From Nitzschia sp. pyKryTriq1 (lineage: Eukaryota; Bacillariophyta; Bacillariophyceae; Bacillariales; Bacillariaceae), in NCBI GenBank assembly GCA_956465555.1, contig OY101115.1, positions 1,984,001 through 2,048,000 on the forward strand: a stretch of 64,000 nucleotides of DNA. The letters run 5' to 3'. The notes beneath the pieces are model-generated. The model was not told the DNA's origin. It was given only the letters and a program-made list of their open reading frames with translations, and did not search any database. A program made the translations under genes and the position numbers. Below are positions 16,460 to 25,961 of this stretch, piece by piece (position 1 is the first letter of the stretch; every line of letters starts with the position of its first letter).

Positions 16460-18436
16460 TTATCCATTCGTAGCAGATTCGTTGTTGTTGTTGTTGTTGT
16501 TGTTGCTGGTGGCGAGGTTGCCATTTGGAACCGTTGCTGTCTGTTGCCCTTCCTGGGCGCGACTGTAGTTGGTGATAGCCTGCATTATGAGCTCACTTTG
16601 TGTAACATAGCGAGGCTCTGTAAGGCCACTTTCAGTGTCGCTTGGGATGACATAGACATGCTCCGATGTAGGCGCCTTGGCATCGGGAGACTTTGACTTG
16701 CCGTCCGATTTTGATGCTGTGCTTCCGGTCGCGGTCTCTGAGGTGGGCTTTGTCCCAGCCTTAGGGGCACTATGATTTGTCTTTGCTTTCGATGAAGGCG
16801 CCTTCTTTTTTGCATTCTGAGCACTCCCATTCTTTTTTCCTGCGTTGTTCGTCTTGGATGATGAATCGTTCGCGGTAGCTGCCGTTTTGTCTGTTTCCGT
16901 CTTGACGCCTGAAGCAATGGAGGGCAGTGCCGGTGCTGACGCAAGTACTGTATCCGCCTCTTGTTCCGAGGGAGAAGAAGCATTCCCCACGTTGGAGGAG
17001 TCCCCTTCTTGTTTCCGGCCCAATCCTTGAATCATCTTCTCGCTTGGCTTCCATTTTCTACCGGATGATCTCGTACTACCAGGTGACTTCTGGGCTCCAC
17101 CCAAATCAAGGACAAATCCAGCTGATGATGGGGATTTCGGTTGTTGTGTGCCAGAGGGTGTAGTTGAATTGGAAGAACCAGGTACTGCATCTTTCGGTGC
17201 CGTTTGCTTTGGTTTGGGTTTGGGTTTCGGCTTTGCCTTTGGTTGCTGGTCCAGGGGTTCACCCGCATCGTGCCGTCTCCGCAATTCTTTGAATGCAGCC
17301 GCGTCGTAGTAGCCTTGACCAGTTTTCGGGTCCATATAACGAGCAGGTTTTCCAGTAATGACACAAATTGTTGGTTTCGGCTTGGTGGGAGTCTCAGTCT
17401 TTCGTGTTAAAATTTCAGGGACAGCATCCATCTCTGGAAAGGTCAAGGTAATAAGACATCCCCTCCGAGAATGGTACTTTTGAATGACGTTTTTCCCCCG
17501 GTTTTTGTCGCGCAGTGCCGCCAAAGAGTCCTTATCTTGATTTTCCGAGTCTTGTACTCGTTTGCGGGCCAGTAGCCATCGTTGGTTTTCTGGCTCGGTA
17601 TCTTTGACAGCTTCCAATAGCAGCTCTTCTTGCGCGTATTGACGTCGTTTCGATTTTTTGTTCGTTGTTGTACCTGTTTGAGGTTTGAGCTTCTTATTGC
17701 TTGGTTGGGCGGATGCTGTGTCCGAGTAGGTCGGCGTCGAATTACGTGAGTCACGTTTTCTAGTTTGAGACCTTCGTTCTCGTACGCTTGTCAATGTAGT
17801 CCGGACACCTAGTTCTGCGGCCATTCGGGACCGTTTGTTCGAGGTGGGTGAGGAAGTGGGTTGGGTTGGTGCCATGGCAGTGGCAGTGGCAGTGGCAGTG
17901 GCAGTGGCAGTGGCAGTGGAAGATGAAACCGGTGCAGGTGCCAAAGGCTGGTCGGTCGGAATTGTGGATCCCTCCGGTGGTACAGGTGCCACGGAAGATG
18001 ACACCAGAGCAGGAGGAGGCAAATTGAGGACAATACCAGCATTGATACCATTCCCTACAGCCCGCTTGCCCTTCATCCCCTTGACCCCCTTTGCTTTTTG
18101 CAAGAGTGCTCGACCTCCTTTCGCGATATCTACATAGTTACTCTTCTTCTGCCTGTTGCCACGTTCTTCTCTTTGCAGCTCTTGCTCTTCTTCTTCTCCA
18201 GCTGCTGCCTCCTCGTCTTCGTTATCACTTTCGCTGTCATCAAAGTCCGAATCAAATGTATCCTTTCGTTGCTCCGAGTCCTCGTCGGACTCTCGGAACG
18301 AGTCATTTCCACTATCATCTTCGGCCCATGTTTCGTGTCCCCAAAAGGCGTCATCTTCTTCCTGTGCCTTTCCCACAAGAGAGGACATGCGTTGACCCGC
18401 CGTCTTTCGCCGTTCGCGGTGGACCACTGCCGACAT
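16460..18436 (-). CDS. VPS72: VPS72/YL1 family protein (SWR1/H2A.Z exchange subunit)
   Basis: This 658-residue, single-exon protein has both signatures of YL1/Vps72, the subunit that chaperones histone H2A.Z in the SWR1-type remodelling complex. The N-terminus shows the family pattern: RRKTAGQRMSSLVGKAQEEDDAFW, then a long acidic Asp/Glu stretch (about 40-90). A conserved basic helix follows further on (VRTTLTSVRERRSQTRKRDS). The YL1_C domain follows near residue 355 (ICVITGKPARYMDPKTGQGY), with DAAAFKELRRRH after it. The remaining C-terminal half is low complexity (Lys/Pro, Ser/Thr, Ala, Asn), longer than in animals or yeast. An Ala-Thr run near residue 180 comes from a GGCAGT minisatellite. 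It lies head to head with MOT1. Confidence 0.92.
   Translation of the reverse strand: MSAVVHRERRKTAGQRMSSLVGKAQEEDDAFWGHETWAEDDSGNDSFRESDEDSEQRKDTFDSDFDDSESDNEDEEAAAGEEEEQELQREERGNRQKKSNYVDIAKGGRALLQKAKGVKGMKGKRAVGNGINAGIVLNLPPPALVSSSVAPVPPEGSTIPTDQPLAPAPVSSSTATATATATATATAMAPTQPTSSPTSNKRSRMAAELGVRTTLTSVRERRSQTRKRDSRNSTPTYSDTASAQPSNKKLKPQTGTTTNKKSKRRQYAQEELLLEAVKDTEPENQRWLLARKRVQDSENQDKDSLAALRDKNRGKNVIQKYHSRRGCLITLTFPEMDAVPEILTRKTETPTKPKPTICVITGKPARYMDPKTGQGYYDAAAFKELRRRHDAGEPLDQQPKAKPKPKPKPKQTAPKDAVPGSSNSTTPSGTQQPKSPSSAGFVLDLGGAQKSPGSTRSSGRKWKPSEKMIQGLGRKQEGDSSNVGNASSPSEQEADTVLASAPALPSIASGVKTETDKTAATANDSSSKTNNAGKKNGSAQNAKKKAPSSKAKTNHSAPKAGTKPTSETATGSTASKSDGKSKSPDAKAPTSEHVYVIPSDTESGLTEPRYVTQSELIMQAITNYSRAQEGQQTATVPNGNLATSNNNNNNNNESATNG
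17876..17919. repeat. GGCAGT hexamer minisatellite within VPS72
   Basis: About seven GGCAGT units encode alternating Thr and Ala on the minus strand. Length variation among strains would keep the reading frame. Confidence 0.9.
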
Positions 18437-19139
18437 GGTGCTTGATGTTATTTGTGTTGTTGAAATTTACCAAAAGGGCTGTGCTACTACTGTTTCGAGG
18501 TCTCTCATGGATTGGATAGGATTGGATAGGATAAGATGGATACGTGGCTATTCTATGGTCGATGATTCCCGGTGCTTTGTGCTTGCCCGTCTTTTGTCGC
18601 TGTGGGTATGTTATACTTTTGTGAAGTCAAGCTCTGAAGCTAGCAGCAGCAGCAGTAATGATGGAGGGAGGGAGGGAGGGAGATCGAGGTACTGTATGCC
18701 CGTTTTGTGTTTTATGGTTTGGGATTCATTCTATTGCCGCTTTCCACCCGCCGCTCAATTTTTGTCGCATCAGCTATCGGATGGCGGGTTTTGGATTTTG
18801 CGCGCGCTTTTTTGTTAGATGAGGGGCCACGAATTGTGTGACGGCTGGCGGAAAGACGTTGTAACAATGTTAGTGCAGACATCCACTGAGCATGCAAAGT
18901 CGCACCAGTCAAACAAAGCCAACCCCTTATGTTTCCCCCCTATACTTTTTCCATCGTGTCGTCTCGATCTCCACTCATCTCTATCTGCACGCACTGAATG
19001 AAGACGATGACGGCGACGACGACTCCATACAATAGAAGATAGAAGTGCCAAAAGACAAAGTACTGTACAATAACAATGGACCATCGGCCCTCCTGCCTAC
19101 CGGTACATGTACATGTTCGTTCCTTTTTCACATGTGATA
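18437..19139. promoter_or_regulatory. Shared divergent promoter region of VPS72 and MOT1
   Basis: About 700 bases separate the two start codons. It contains a GGGA tetramer run near 18665-18682, a repeated GGATTGGATA near 18509-18530 and a GTAC-bearing stretch (ACCGGTACATGTACATG) just before the MOT1 start. No gene is visible. Shared regulation of the two chromatin genes is inference. Confidence 0.4.
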
Positions 19140-22100
19140 ATGGAAGATGATGATACGAAATCGCAACAACCAGCTGCAAAAGCAGCCAGAAAACGGCCCC
19201 GATCGCCGGAGTCGTCGTTCATTAAGAACAATGTTTCAGCCGCCGTGAAAAACAATGACAATAATGCGAGAAAAGACGACAACGAAGAAGAAGAGCAGCA
19301 ATTATTGTTATTGGCGCCCCACACACTCCGATTGCTAAAACTCGTAGAGGAAGGCTCGGTGGAGCATGCCCAATTGGCGGCAGTGCAACTCTCAGAGATC
19401 ACGGCGGGGTCCTCCTCGCCAGTGGTACTGTGGGATATTCTGGGGCGATTGCAAGGATATTTAACCAGTCCGAACTGGAAAACGCGTCAGAACGCCAGCA
19501 TCGCTATGGAAGGAGTCGCTCGTCAGCTACCCGTGGCCGACCAGCGTGAATTTCTCGAGCATACTGCAGTCTTTCATCGTGACAAGAATAATATTGATAA
19601 TAATAATATGAAGAAGAAGAAGAATGAGGAGACGAGCAGTATCGGTATGAGTAGTACTGCCGACCGACACGCCTGGCTTACCTTGGCGGATCTCAACGAA
19701 AACTTGATGGGGACTATTCTCAAAAAGGGTCGGATTTTGCTTTCGTCGTCAGAGGCGAAATATGATGACCAACTCGAAGAGGACGCGTTGGGGCAGCTCG
19801 ATGCGTCGGCATCATCATCCAAAGGGGCTGGTGACGGTGCTGACTTTGTATCGCGCCGTGTCCAATTGCAGCGCCAAATCTTAGCTCGACGACTTGGTCT
19901 ATCAACGATCTTGAGTCAAGTGAGTGGTAGAGATGTCGAAACGGTCCTGTCCGAAAATGATCTGTTGCCTTGTTTGCCAAGTCAAAGTCCATTATCAACG
20001 ACGCCGCCACCAGAAAAGAAAACAAAGGGGTCATCTTCTAGGGATGTCAATAAAGCAGACACTCTAGGTGGTCGTGGTGCCTCATCATCATCATCAAAGT
20101 CAATACGTGGCCTACTAGTCATGGAGATTCAGCAACAGCAGGAAAGCTCGTCCCGCCAGCATGGCTCGTTCCACAGAGCGATACAACACAGCAATGCGCA
20201 AAGACTACTAGCCACTGAGCTCGTCTTCAGGATGTTTGACTCATCGTGGTACATTCGACATGGATCTCTCATGGGAATCTTGGCGTTGATGAGAGCATGG
20301 AAGGTGCACGAAAAGGTTCAGTTTGGTAGTTGGCCACACGATATTATGTCGCGCTGTCTTTGCGTTCTGGCCTTGGATCGCTTCGCTGATTATTCGGAAA
20401 CGGCAACCAGTTCAGAGACTGGGGGTATTGTGGCACCGGTGAGAGAAATGGCCGGGCAAGTCTTTTCGGTGTTGTTTCGGACAGCCCCTGAATCCTTCCA
20501 AAGATCAGCCTGTGAAGTACTCGTGAGCCTCACCAAGCAAAGGGACGAGGAGGGGGAGGGGGAGGAGGAGTCGGAAGACTGGGAAATTCGGTACGCCGCA
20601 CTCTTGACGCTCAAGTATGTTTCCGCTCTACAGGCAAACCTTCAATCACCAGATGGGTCTGCACCCATTATTGAGTGGTCAAAGTTGTTTGTCAATAGCG
20701 CATTGAAGGCTGCCACAGCTGGTTTGGGCGATACTAGCGATGATGTTCGAGGGGTTGCCGCACAGGTGCTAGTCACGCTCTTCTCGAGCCACGAGATTGC
20801 AGAGACGCACAAGCAGACTCCACTCATTGCCGAAATTGTGACATGTCTTTGGGATGCATTATCTCCAAGGATTCTCATTTCCTCTTCCGTCAAAGATTTG
20901 GTCAGTCTCCTTTCTGTCTTGATTTGTATGGACTTTTCTCTGTTCGTTAACAGTATCGCTCTGGGTAAACCGAATGAGAATCCGTGTAAGCTGCTGCTCT
21001 CAAAGCTCCAGATGCTTACTACCTGCCCATACCTCTCTGTTAGGACAGCCGTTGTTGTCTTGATCGGAACCGTTTCGAAGCGACTGGAAGTCTATATACT
21101 GAAAGCCACAATAAAGTCCGACGACGAGTCCCGTGATTGCATTCTTGCAACCGCCTTTTGCGGCGTTGTACGAACTGTTTGGGGCCTTTACTTCGAACGA
21201 CCTAGCTCCCTGGACGTTGGCAGCCGGGACGTTGACTTGTTTGTCAAAGCTTGTGAAGAAACATGGCTCAATTTGTCAAATGCTTCAACTGTCATCCTCC
21301 GTGGAGGCGAAGGAAAACGATTGGAGCTCGAAAGATACATGATCTTGGATTACTTTGGTTTGCTTCCGGGTACCTCCCCCACAAATCTCGACAATGCTGC
21401 CGTCACGGAATGTTCTTTTGGTCAGCGCCATCGCTTCTGGCTCGATATTGCTGATGCTCTTTCCGTCCTGTTGGCCGCACCAAACTGCTCTGAAAACAAT
21501 ACAAGTCATGAGGTGCTGGAGCTGTGTCTCTGTATTTGTCTCGATTCACCTTTTGTTTCCAACTGTGAACGGGCTTGCTTCTTGTTCGCAAGCCTCTGTC
21601 GTTTTCGGAGGAACCCTCCAATATCCTCCGTCCTCGAGCGCTCCAAGGATCGCTTGCTCAAATTGGTTTTAGAACAACCTCAATGCCTTAGTATCGACAG
21701 GCAGAGTCTACACGACTCACGCACTTCCCTTCTGAAGGTTTTCATTTCATCCTTTGAATGTGGGATCGAAATCCTTTCCAAGGGGGGTGAGAACGTTGAC
21801 ACCGCTGTGCGGAGTGTTTCTATGCTATGGAAAAAGGCGGCGAGCAGTCATCTAGTTGATCCGACTAGTGTCGCTGTCAGTCTAGACTCGATGAGGTTGT
21901 CTACAGTATCAGCAGGCGCACTGCTAGCTGGTGGGGCCTCCTTTATCCCCACTAAGCTAACTCCAATAGTCCGATCATTGATGACTTCCATTCAGAATGA
22001 GCTAGACCCAGACTGTCGGGGTACCGCTTGTCAACATATGGTGGCTCTCTTGGCAATACTCTCAGGACCCGCACCGGCGCCACGGCAGGAAGCTTTCCAA

Positions 22101-24665
22101 AAGACTCGATCAAAAATCATACAGAATTTGTGCAGACTAATCAAGTCCGATACGGAGCCTGTCAGTGTCGTTGCGTCGCGAGTTATCGCAGAAACAGTCT
22201 CTAACGCTGGGTCACCACTCCAATCCTATCCTGCAATTTGGGAAACAATTTCAAAGCTGGTCGAGCCCAAGCTCGTTTCGGATCAAATTCTTTTCGAGGG
22301 TCTGCTTCTTCTGGACGCAGTTTGTGCTGGCTTGCGTAGCCACAATGACACCACGGCGTTTGTAACTGGGACATTTCTTGCTTCGGTGGCAACTCTCTGC
22401 TGTACTTCATCCCATGTCCTGACTCGTAATCGTGCTGCAAAATGTGTAGAGACAATGGCCGCTGCAAGTCAGACGCTTGCACTGGAGACCGTGCTTCCTA
22501 CTATTGCCTCTATGTGCACAACAGAGGATGATTCCACGCGTGATCGAGCCTGTAGCCTACTTTTGGTTATGATCAGCGGTCCAACCCTGCCTCTATGCCC
22601 ATATGTTCGCTCCATGCTTCCCCTAGCGATGCAGCTGATGACAGATGCTTCAGAACCGTGCGCCAAAACAGCTGCTCGCATTTTCTCAAAGCTCGTCCAG
22701 CTTGCTCCACTTGTGAAAACGAGCATTGCTCTTCGTCTCTTTCCAGACAGCTGGGATGAAAAGGCGGATCAAGTTATGGACCATTTGATTCATGGTAAAC
22801 CTTTGCCTCCCTGCGAGATCTATCCCATTGTGAATGAAGCCCTAAAAGCCTCTGGTGTCTCGTTGCGACCATATCAGCTGGAGGGAGTTGCCTGGCTGCG
22901 ATTTCTTCAGCTTGTGCGTCTGAACGGGGCTCTCACGGATTCTATGGGACTTGGGAAAACTCTTCAAGCACTGATAGGAATTGCTCTTGCTCATGCTGAC
23001 TCTAAAAATGGTAGCAGTTTGAAGTCGATTGTCGTTTGTCCGTCGAGTGTCCTTGGGCATTGGATGAAAGAGGTTGGCAGGTTCTTTCCTGGGACAAATG
23101 TTTTCCGTCCATTCTGTTTACGTGGGTCGAATCACAAGACAGAGGAGCCGAGCAACTGCAATTTGATCATCACTAGCTATTCTGTGCTCCGTTCCGAAAT
23201 CAGCCATCTATGCGCAACAAAGTGGCGGTACTGTGTCTTGGACGAAGGTCATTTGCTAAAAAATCCTAAGACGGCGACGGCAAAAGCAGCTCGAAAACTT
23301 CAAGCTCAGCACAAGCTTATTCTTACGGGGACACCGGTCCAGAACAAAGTTAACGAAGTGTGGGCGACTTTTGATTTCCTCATGCCGAACTTTTTGGGAT
23401 CTTCATCTGACTTTTCGAAGGACTTTGCCAGACCAATTTCGAAAAGCCAGTCTCCCGGGGCATCAGCTTCCGATATTGCACTTGGTATGGAGAAGTTAAA
23501 GTTACTACACCAACAGGTGCTTCCATTTATATTGCGTCGCGAAAAAGAGCATGTATTGAAGGAGCTCCCTCCAAAAATCATCACTTCTATTCCATGTGAG
23601 ATGAGCCCACGCCAGCACCAACTCTACCAGGATTTTTGCTCAAGCAGCCAAGGTGAGAGATCCATAGGGGCTTTCAATCGCGCTCTTCAAGAGCCATCAA
23701 CAGACGATGTCCTTCCATCCCTTGGCTCGGATATTCTCAAAGCGCTTCTTTATCTTCGGTTGGTATGTACCCATCCCGCTCTGGTCGACTCAAATGGTAT
23801 TTCCATAGGCGACCTGGCGTCTTCTGGCAAGCTTATTGCCTTGAAAGAAATACTCATGGAGACCGGCATGCAATGCCAAGACATGGCTGGTGCGGACAAT
23901 GATTCGTCGCTGATTTACATTGATGCTGCAGATGACTGTGACGATTCCTCAGGCAAAGATTGTCTAGAGGGAGTGCTTGATCCCGATTCAAACGACGGTA
24001 CTATATCGTCGTCTCTACTTTCGTACCGATACTCAACAACTCCAGTGGGCTCAAAATGCCTCATTTTTGCTCAATTCACTCACAGCTTGGATGTGGTTGA
24101 GGAATTCCTTTGCCAGCATTTCCCAGGGACACAGTACCTTCGTTTGGATGGAAAAGTGCCAACGGAAAAGCGCGGCGCAGTTGTAGATTCCTTCAACGGT
24201 GACGACTCCGTTAAGATCCTCTTGCTAACCACAAGGATCGGGGGTTTAGGATTAAATCTGACCGGTGCGGACACTGTTATTTTTCTCGAGCACGATTGGA
24301 ATCCACATGCCGACCTGCAGGCTATGGACAGAGCTCATCGTATTGGACAGGAGAAAACAGTGAATGTCTACAAACTTGTGACCACCGACTCGATCGAGGA
24401 AAAGATTATGAAACTGCACGAGACGAAATTAGCAATGAGCAATGCTATTGTCAACTCAGAGAACTCCACTCTGTATAGCATGGGGACGGATCAATTGCTC
24501 GATATCTTTAGATTTCGAAGCGAAAATTCAGATTCGAAATCCATGGATAATGTGGAAAGCAACCTTGACATACTGGTGGAACGATACGAAGACGAGTACG
24601 CGAGTCTTTCTGTGGGTGATTTCATCAAGACTTTCAAAGGTAATAAAGAAACAAATGAGACTTGA
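19140..24665 (+). CDS. MOT1: MOT1/BTAF1 Swi2/Snf2 ATPase (TBP remover)
   Basis: Single-exon, 1841 residues from the ATG at 19140. Mot1/BTAF1 uses ATP to strip TATA-binding protein from DNA. Residues about 55-1200 are HEAT-like helical repeats. The opening segment (LRLLKLVEEGSVEHAQLAAVQL...ILGRLQGYLTS) matches the start of Mot1. So does the later block RMFDSSWYIRHGSLMGILAL, near residue 365. The Snf2 core starts near 1242 (LRPYQLEGVAWLRFL). It has DSMGLGKTLQ (motif I), the DEGH box (LDEGHLLKN, typical of Mot1 and a few relatives), LTGTPVQN, then RLDGKVP, GGLGLNLTGADTVIFLEHDW and RAHRIGQ. All ATPase motifs are intact. Length fits the family (about 1850-1870 residues). Confidence 0.95.
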   Translation: MEDDDTKSQQPAAKAARKRPRSPESSFIKNNVSAAVKNNDNNARKDDNEEEEQQLLLLAPHTLRLLKLVEEGSVEHAQLAAVQLSEITAGSSSPVVLWDILGRLQGYLTSPNWKTRQNASIAMEGVARQLPVADQREFLEHTAVFHRDKNNIDNNNMKKKKNEETSSIGMSSTADRHAWLTLADLNENLMGTILKKGRILLSSSEAKYDDQLEEDALGQLDASASSSKGAGDGADFVSRRVQLQRQILARRLGLSTILSQVSGRDVETVLSENDLLPCLPSQSPLSTTPPPEKKTKGSSSRDVNKADTLGGRGASSSSSKSIRGLLVMEIQQQQESSSRQHGSFHRAIQHSNAQRLLATELVFRMFDSSWYIRHGSLMGILALMRAWKVHEKVQFGSWPHDIMSRCLCVLALDRFADYSETATSSETGGIVAPVREMAGQVFSVLFRTAPESFQRSACEVLVSLTKQRDEEGEGEEESEDWEIRYAALLTLKYVSALQANLQSPDGSAPIIEWSKLFVNSALKAATAGLGDTSDDVRGVAAQVLVTLFSSHEIAETHKQTPLIAEIVTCLWDALSPRILISSSVKDLVSLLSVLICMDFSLFVNSIALGKPNENPCKLLLSKLQMLTTCPYLSVRTAVVVLIGTVSKRLEVYILKATIKSDDESRDCILATAFCGVVRTVWGLYFERPSSLDVGSRDVDLFVKACEETWLNLSNASTVILRGGEGKRLELERYMILDYFGLLPGTSPTNLDNAAVTECSFGQRHRFWLDIADALSVLLAAPNCSENNTSHEVLELCLCICLDSPFVSNCERACFLFASLCRFRRNPPISSVLERSKDRLLKLVLEQPQCLSIDRQSLHDSRTSLLKVFISSFECGIEILSKGGENVDTAVRSVSMLWKKAASSHLVDPTSVAVSLDSMRLSTVSAGALLAGGASFIPTKLTPIVRSLMTSIQNELDPDCRGTACQHMVALLAILSGPAPAPRQEAFQKTRSKIIQNLCRLIKSDTEPVSVVASRVIAETVSNAGSPLQSYPAIWETISKLVEPKLVSDQILFEGLLLLDAVCAGLRSHNDTTAFVTGTFLASVATLCCTSSHVLTRNRAAKCVETMAAASQTLALETVLPTIASMCTTEDDSTRDRACSLLLVMISGPTLPLCPYVRSMLPLAMQLMTDASEPCAKTAARIFSKLVQLAPLVKTSIALRLFPDSWDEKADQVMDHLIHGKPLPPCEIYPIVNEALKASGVSLRPYQLEGVAWLRFLQLVRLNGALTDSMGLGKTLQALIGIALAHADSKNGSSLKSIVVCPSSVLGHWMKEVGRFFPGTNVFRPFCLRGSNHKTEEPSNCNLIITSYSVLRSEISHLCATKWRYCVLDEGHLLKNPKTATAKAARKLQAQHKLILTGTPVQNKVNEVWATFDFLMPNFLGSSSDFSKDFARPISKSQSPGASASDIALGMEKLKLLHQQVLPFILRREKEHVLKELPPKIITSIPCEMSPRQHQLYQDFCSSSQGERSIGAFNRALQEPSTDDVLPSLGSDILKALLYLRLVCTHPALVDSNGISIGDLASSGKLIALKEILMETGMQCQDMAGADNDSSLIYIDAADDCDDSSGKDCLEGVLDPDSNDGTISSSLLSYRYSTTPVGSKCLIFAQFTHSLDVVEEFLCQHFPGTQYLRLDGKVPTEKRGAVVDSFNGDDSVKILLLTTRIGGLGLNLTGADTVIFLEHDWNPHADLQAMDRAHRIGQEKTVNVYKLVTTDSIEEKIMKLHETKLAMSNAIVNSENSTLYSMGTDQLLDIFRFRSENSDSKSMDNVESNLDILVERYEDEYASLSVGDFIKTFKGNKETNET

Positions 24666-24729
24666 AATTACGGTCATGAGAATTGAACAGACCCCTTTGC
24701 TATTGCTACTACTGTCTAGCGTCTTTTCT

Positions 24730-25347
24730 CTAAGAATCCCATCCCATAGCTTCTAGTACGAGACCACTGCATTTTCGACAAGCGGCATCCACATCGTTCT
24801 CTAGAATCTCGAGCACCTTTTCCATGCTGTCCGCTTGTTCTTTGCTCGGTCCCAACAGCCGAAATCGGGCAGTCATATCCTGCACTAGACGACGAGAATT
24901 TTCTTCCTCGTCGTCAGACTCGTAGCGGGTGGCATCCGCCATGGTTGCTAAAACATCTCCATAACCTCCCCTGCCACCATCAGACCCATCCCACCGACCT
25001 TGTTGCCAGGCCAGCGCGAGAATCAACTTGACTTCTTCGAAATTTTTGGGCTCGCGCTTCTTGATGTCGATCGTTGGAGCATTGCACAGATTTTCTATCA
25101 GGGATACTCTGCTTTGCCGAGAGTTATAGCGCTGGCGGCATATTGCTGCACAGTCATGTCCCGTTCCAACGGCATACCCCCATTTCCACTGAGGCGAGGC
25201 CCAACCGGAGTTGAGCACATCGTAAATTGTTTTACTGGAAGACATCGACAATGAAAATGCAGCGACCGATGACGTGCCACCAACAAGCCAGCTGATCAAG
25301 AAAGGAAACACACGAAGAATGTAGATGGATGGCGATTTTGGATACAT
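24730..25347 (-). CDS. Plastid-directed hypothetical protein with Cys/Trp motif
   Basis: The protein has 205 residues from the ATG at 25347; an upstream extension begins only at a TTG. The N-terminus is a hydrophobic signal (YILRVFPFLISWLVGGTSSV) followed by AAFSLSMSSS, the diatom A-A-F plastid junction. The conserved-looking core reads VLNSGWASPQWKWGYAVGTG followed by HDCAAICRQRY, then LCNAPTIDIKKREPKNFEEV and LALAWQQGRWDGSDGG. The end is helical. I do not recognise the family. The density of Trp, Gly, His and Cys suggests ligand or metal binding, which is inference. MOT1 ends 65 bases beyond its stop in convergent orientation. Confidence 0.78.
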   Translation of the reverse strand: MYPKSPSIYILRVFPFLISWLVGGTSSVAAFSLSMSSSKTIYDVLNSGWASPQWKWGYAVGTGHDCAAICRQRYNSRQSRVSLIENLCNAPTIDIKKREPKNFEEVKLILALAWQQGRWDGSDGGRGGYGDVLATMADATRYESDDEEENSRRLVQDMTARFRLLGPSKEQADSMEKVLEILENDVDAACRKCSGLVLEAMGWDS

Positions 25348-25549
25348 TTCAGAGTATGGAAATGGCCGCCTAGCTAGAGTAGATACAAGGCACAAATATT
25401 CTGCTTTGATTTGAGAGAGAGAATGTCACCCCCTCCTCGTCATGCCACTCTCGTCGTCGACCTCGACATCCATCAGGGTCAGCTCTACCGGTAGTAGAGA
25501 GAGGATCATCGCGAAAAAGTCTGAAATCTGAAACCGCGAAGCGCAAAAA

Positions 25550-25765
25550 TTATTTTTCTTCCATCTTGCTAGCTTTTTGCATTGGCGTTTTGCTTGGGAC
25601 GTTGTGAAAATACGTCATCACGATCAACGCGCGAAGCCGTGTGCGCACTTTACGTCTGGCCTTCATTCCTGCGAAGCACCAGATGTTGACACCGACCCAG
25701 ACCACCATCCACCCGGGTAAAAACACAGACGCACCACAGGAAATGGTACGTGGCACCCAGTACAT
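25550..25765 (-). CDS. Possible small single-pass membrane protein
   Basis: An ATG at 25765 opens a 71-residue frame with a hydrophobic helix (SVFLPGWMVVWVGVNIWCFA) and a following basic segment (KARRKVRTRLR). This would give a type II-like membrane protein. It lies in the spacer between the divergent genes starting at 25347 and 25962. The frame extends further upstream across the antisense of PNUTS-like exon 1, which I regard as chance. No family is recognised, and it may not be a gene. Confidence 0.3.
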   Translation of the reverse strand: MYWVPRTISCGASVFLPGWMVVWVGVNIWCFAGMKARRKVRTRLRALIVMTYFHNVPSKTPMQKASKMEEK

Positions 25766-25961
25766 TTCGTACAAGACGTAAAATCTACGTCGCACCGAAA
25801 CGTGTTGCCCGCCGCCGCCGCCGCCCGCATACAGCAACAAAGAGCAGCCCTGCAAAATACCGTACAATTTTCGTAAATTACAAACCATCGTGTAGGACTG
25901 TCTTGCAGGCACCATTTGAATTGAATCGAAGATCGATTGGCATCCTTTGCCGAAGTAAACA

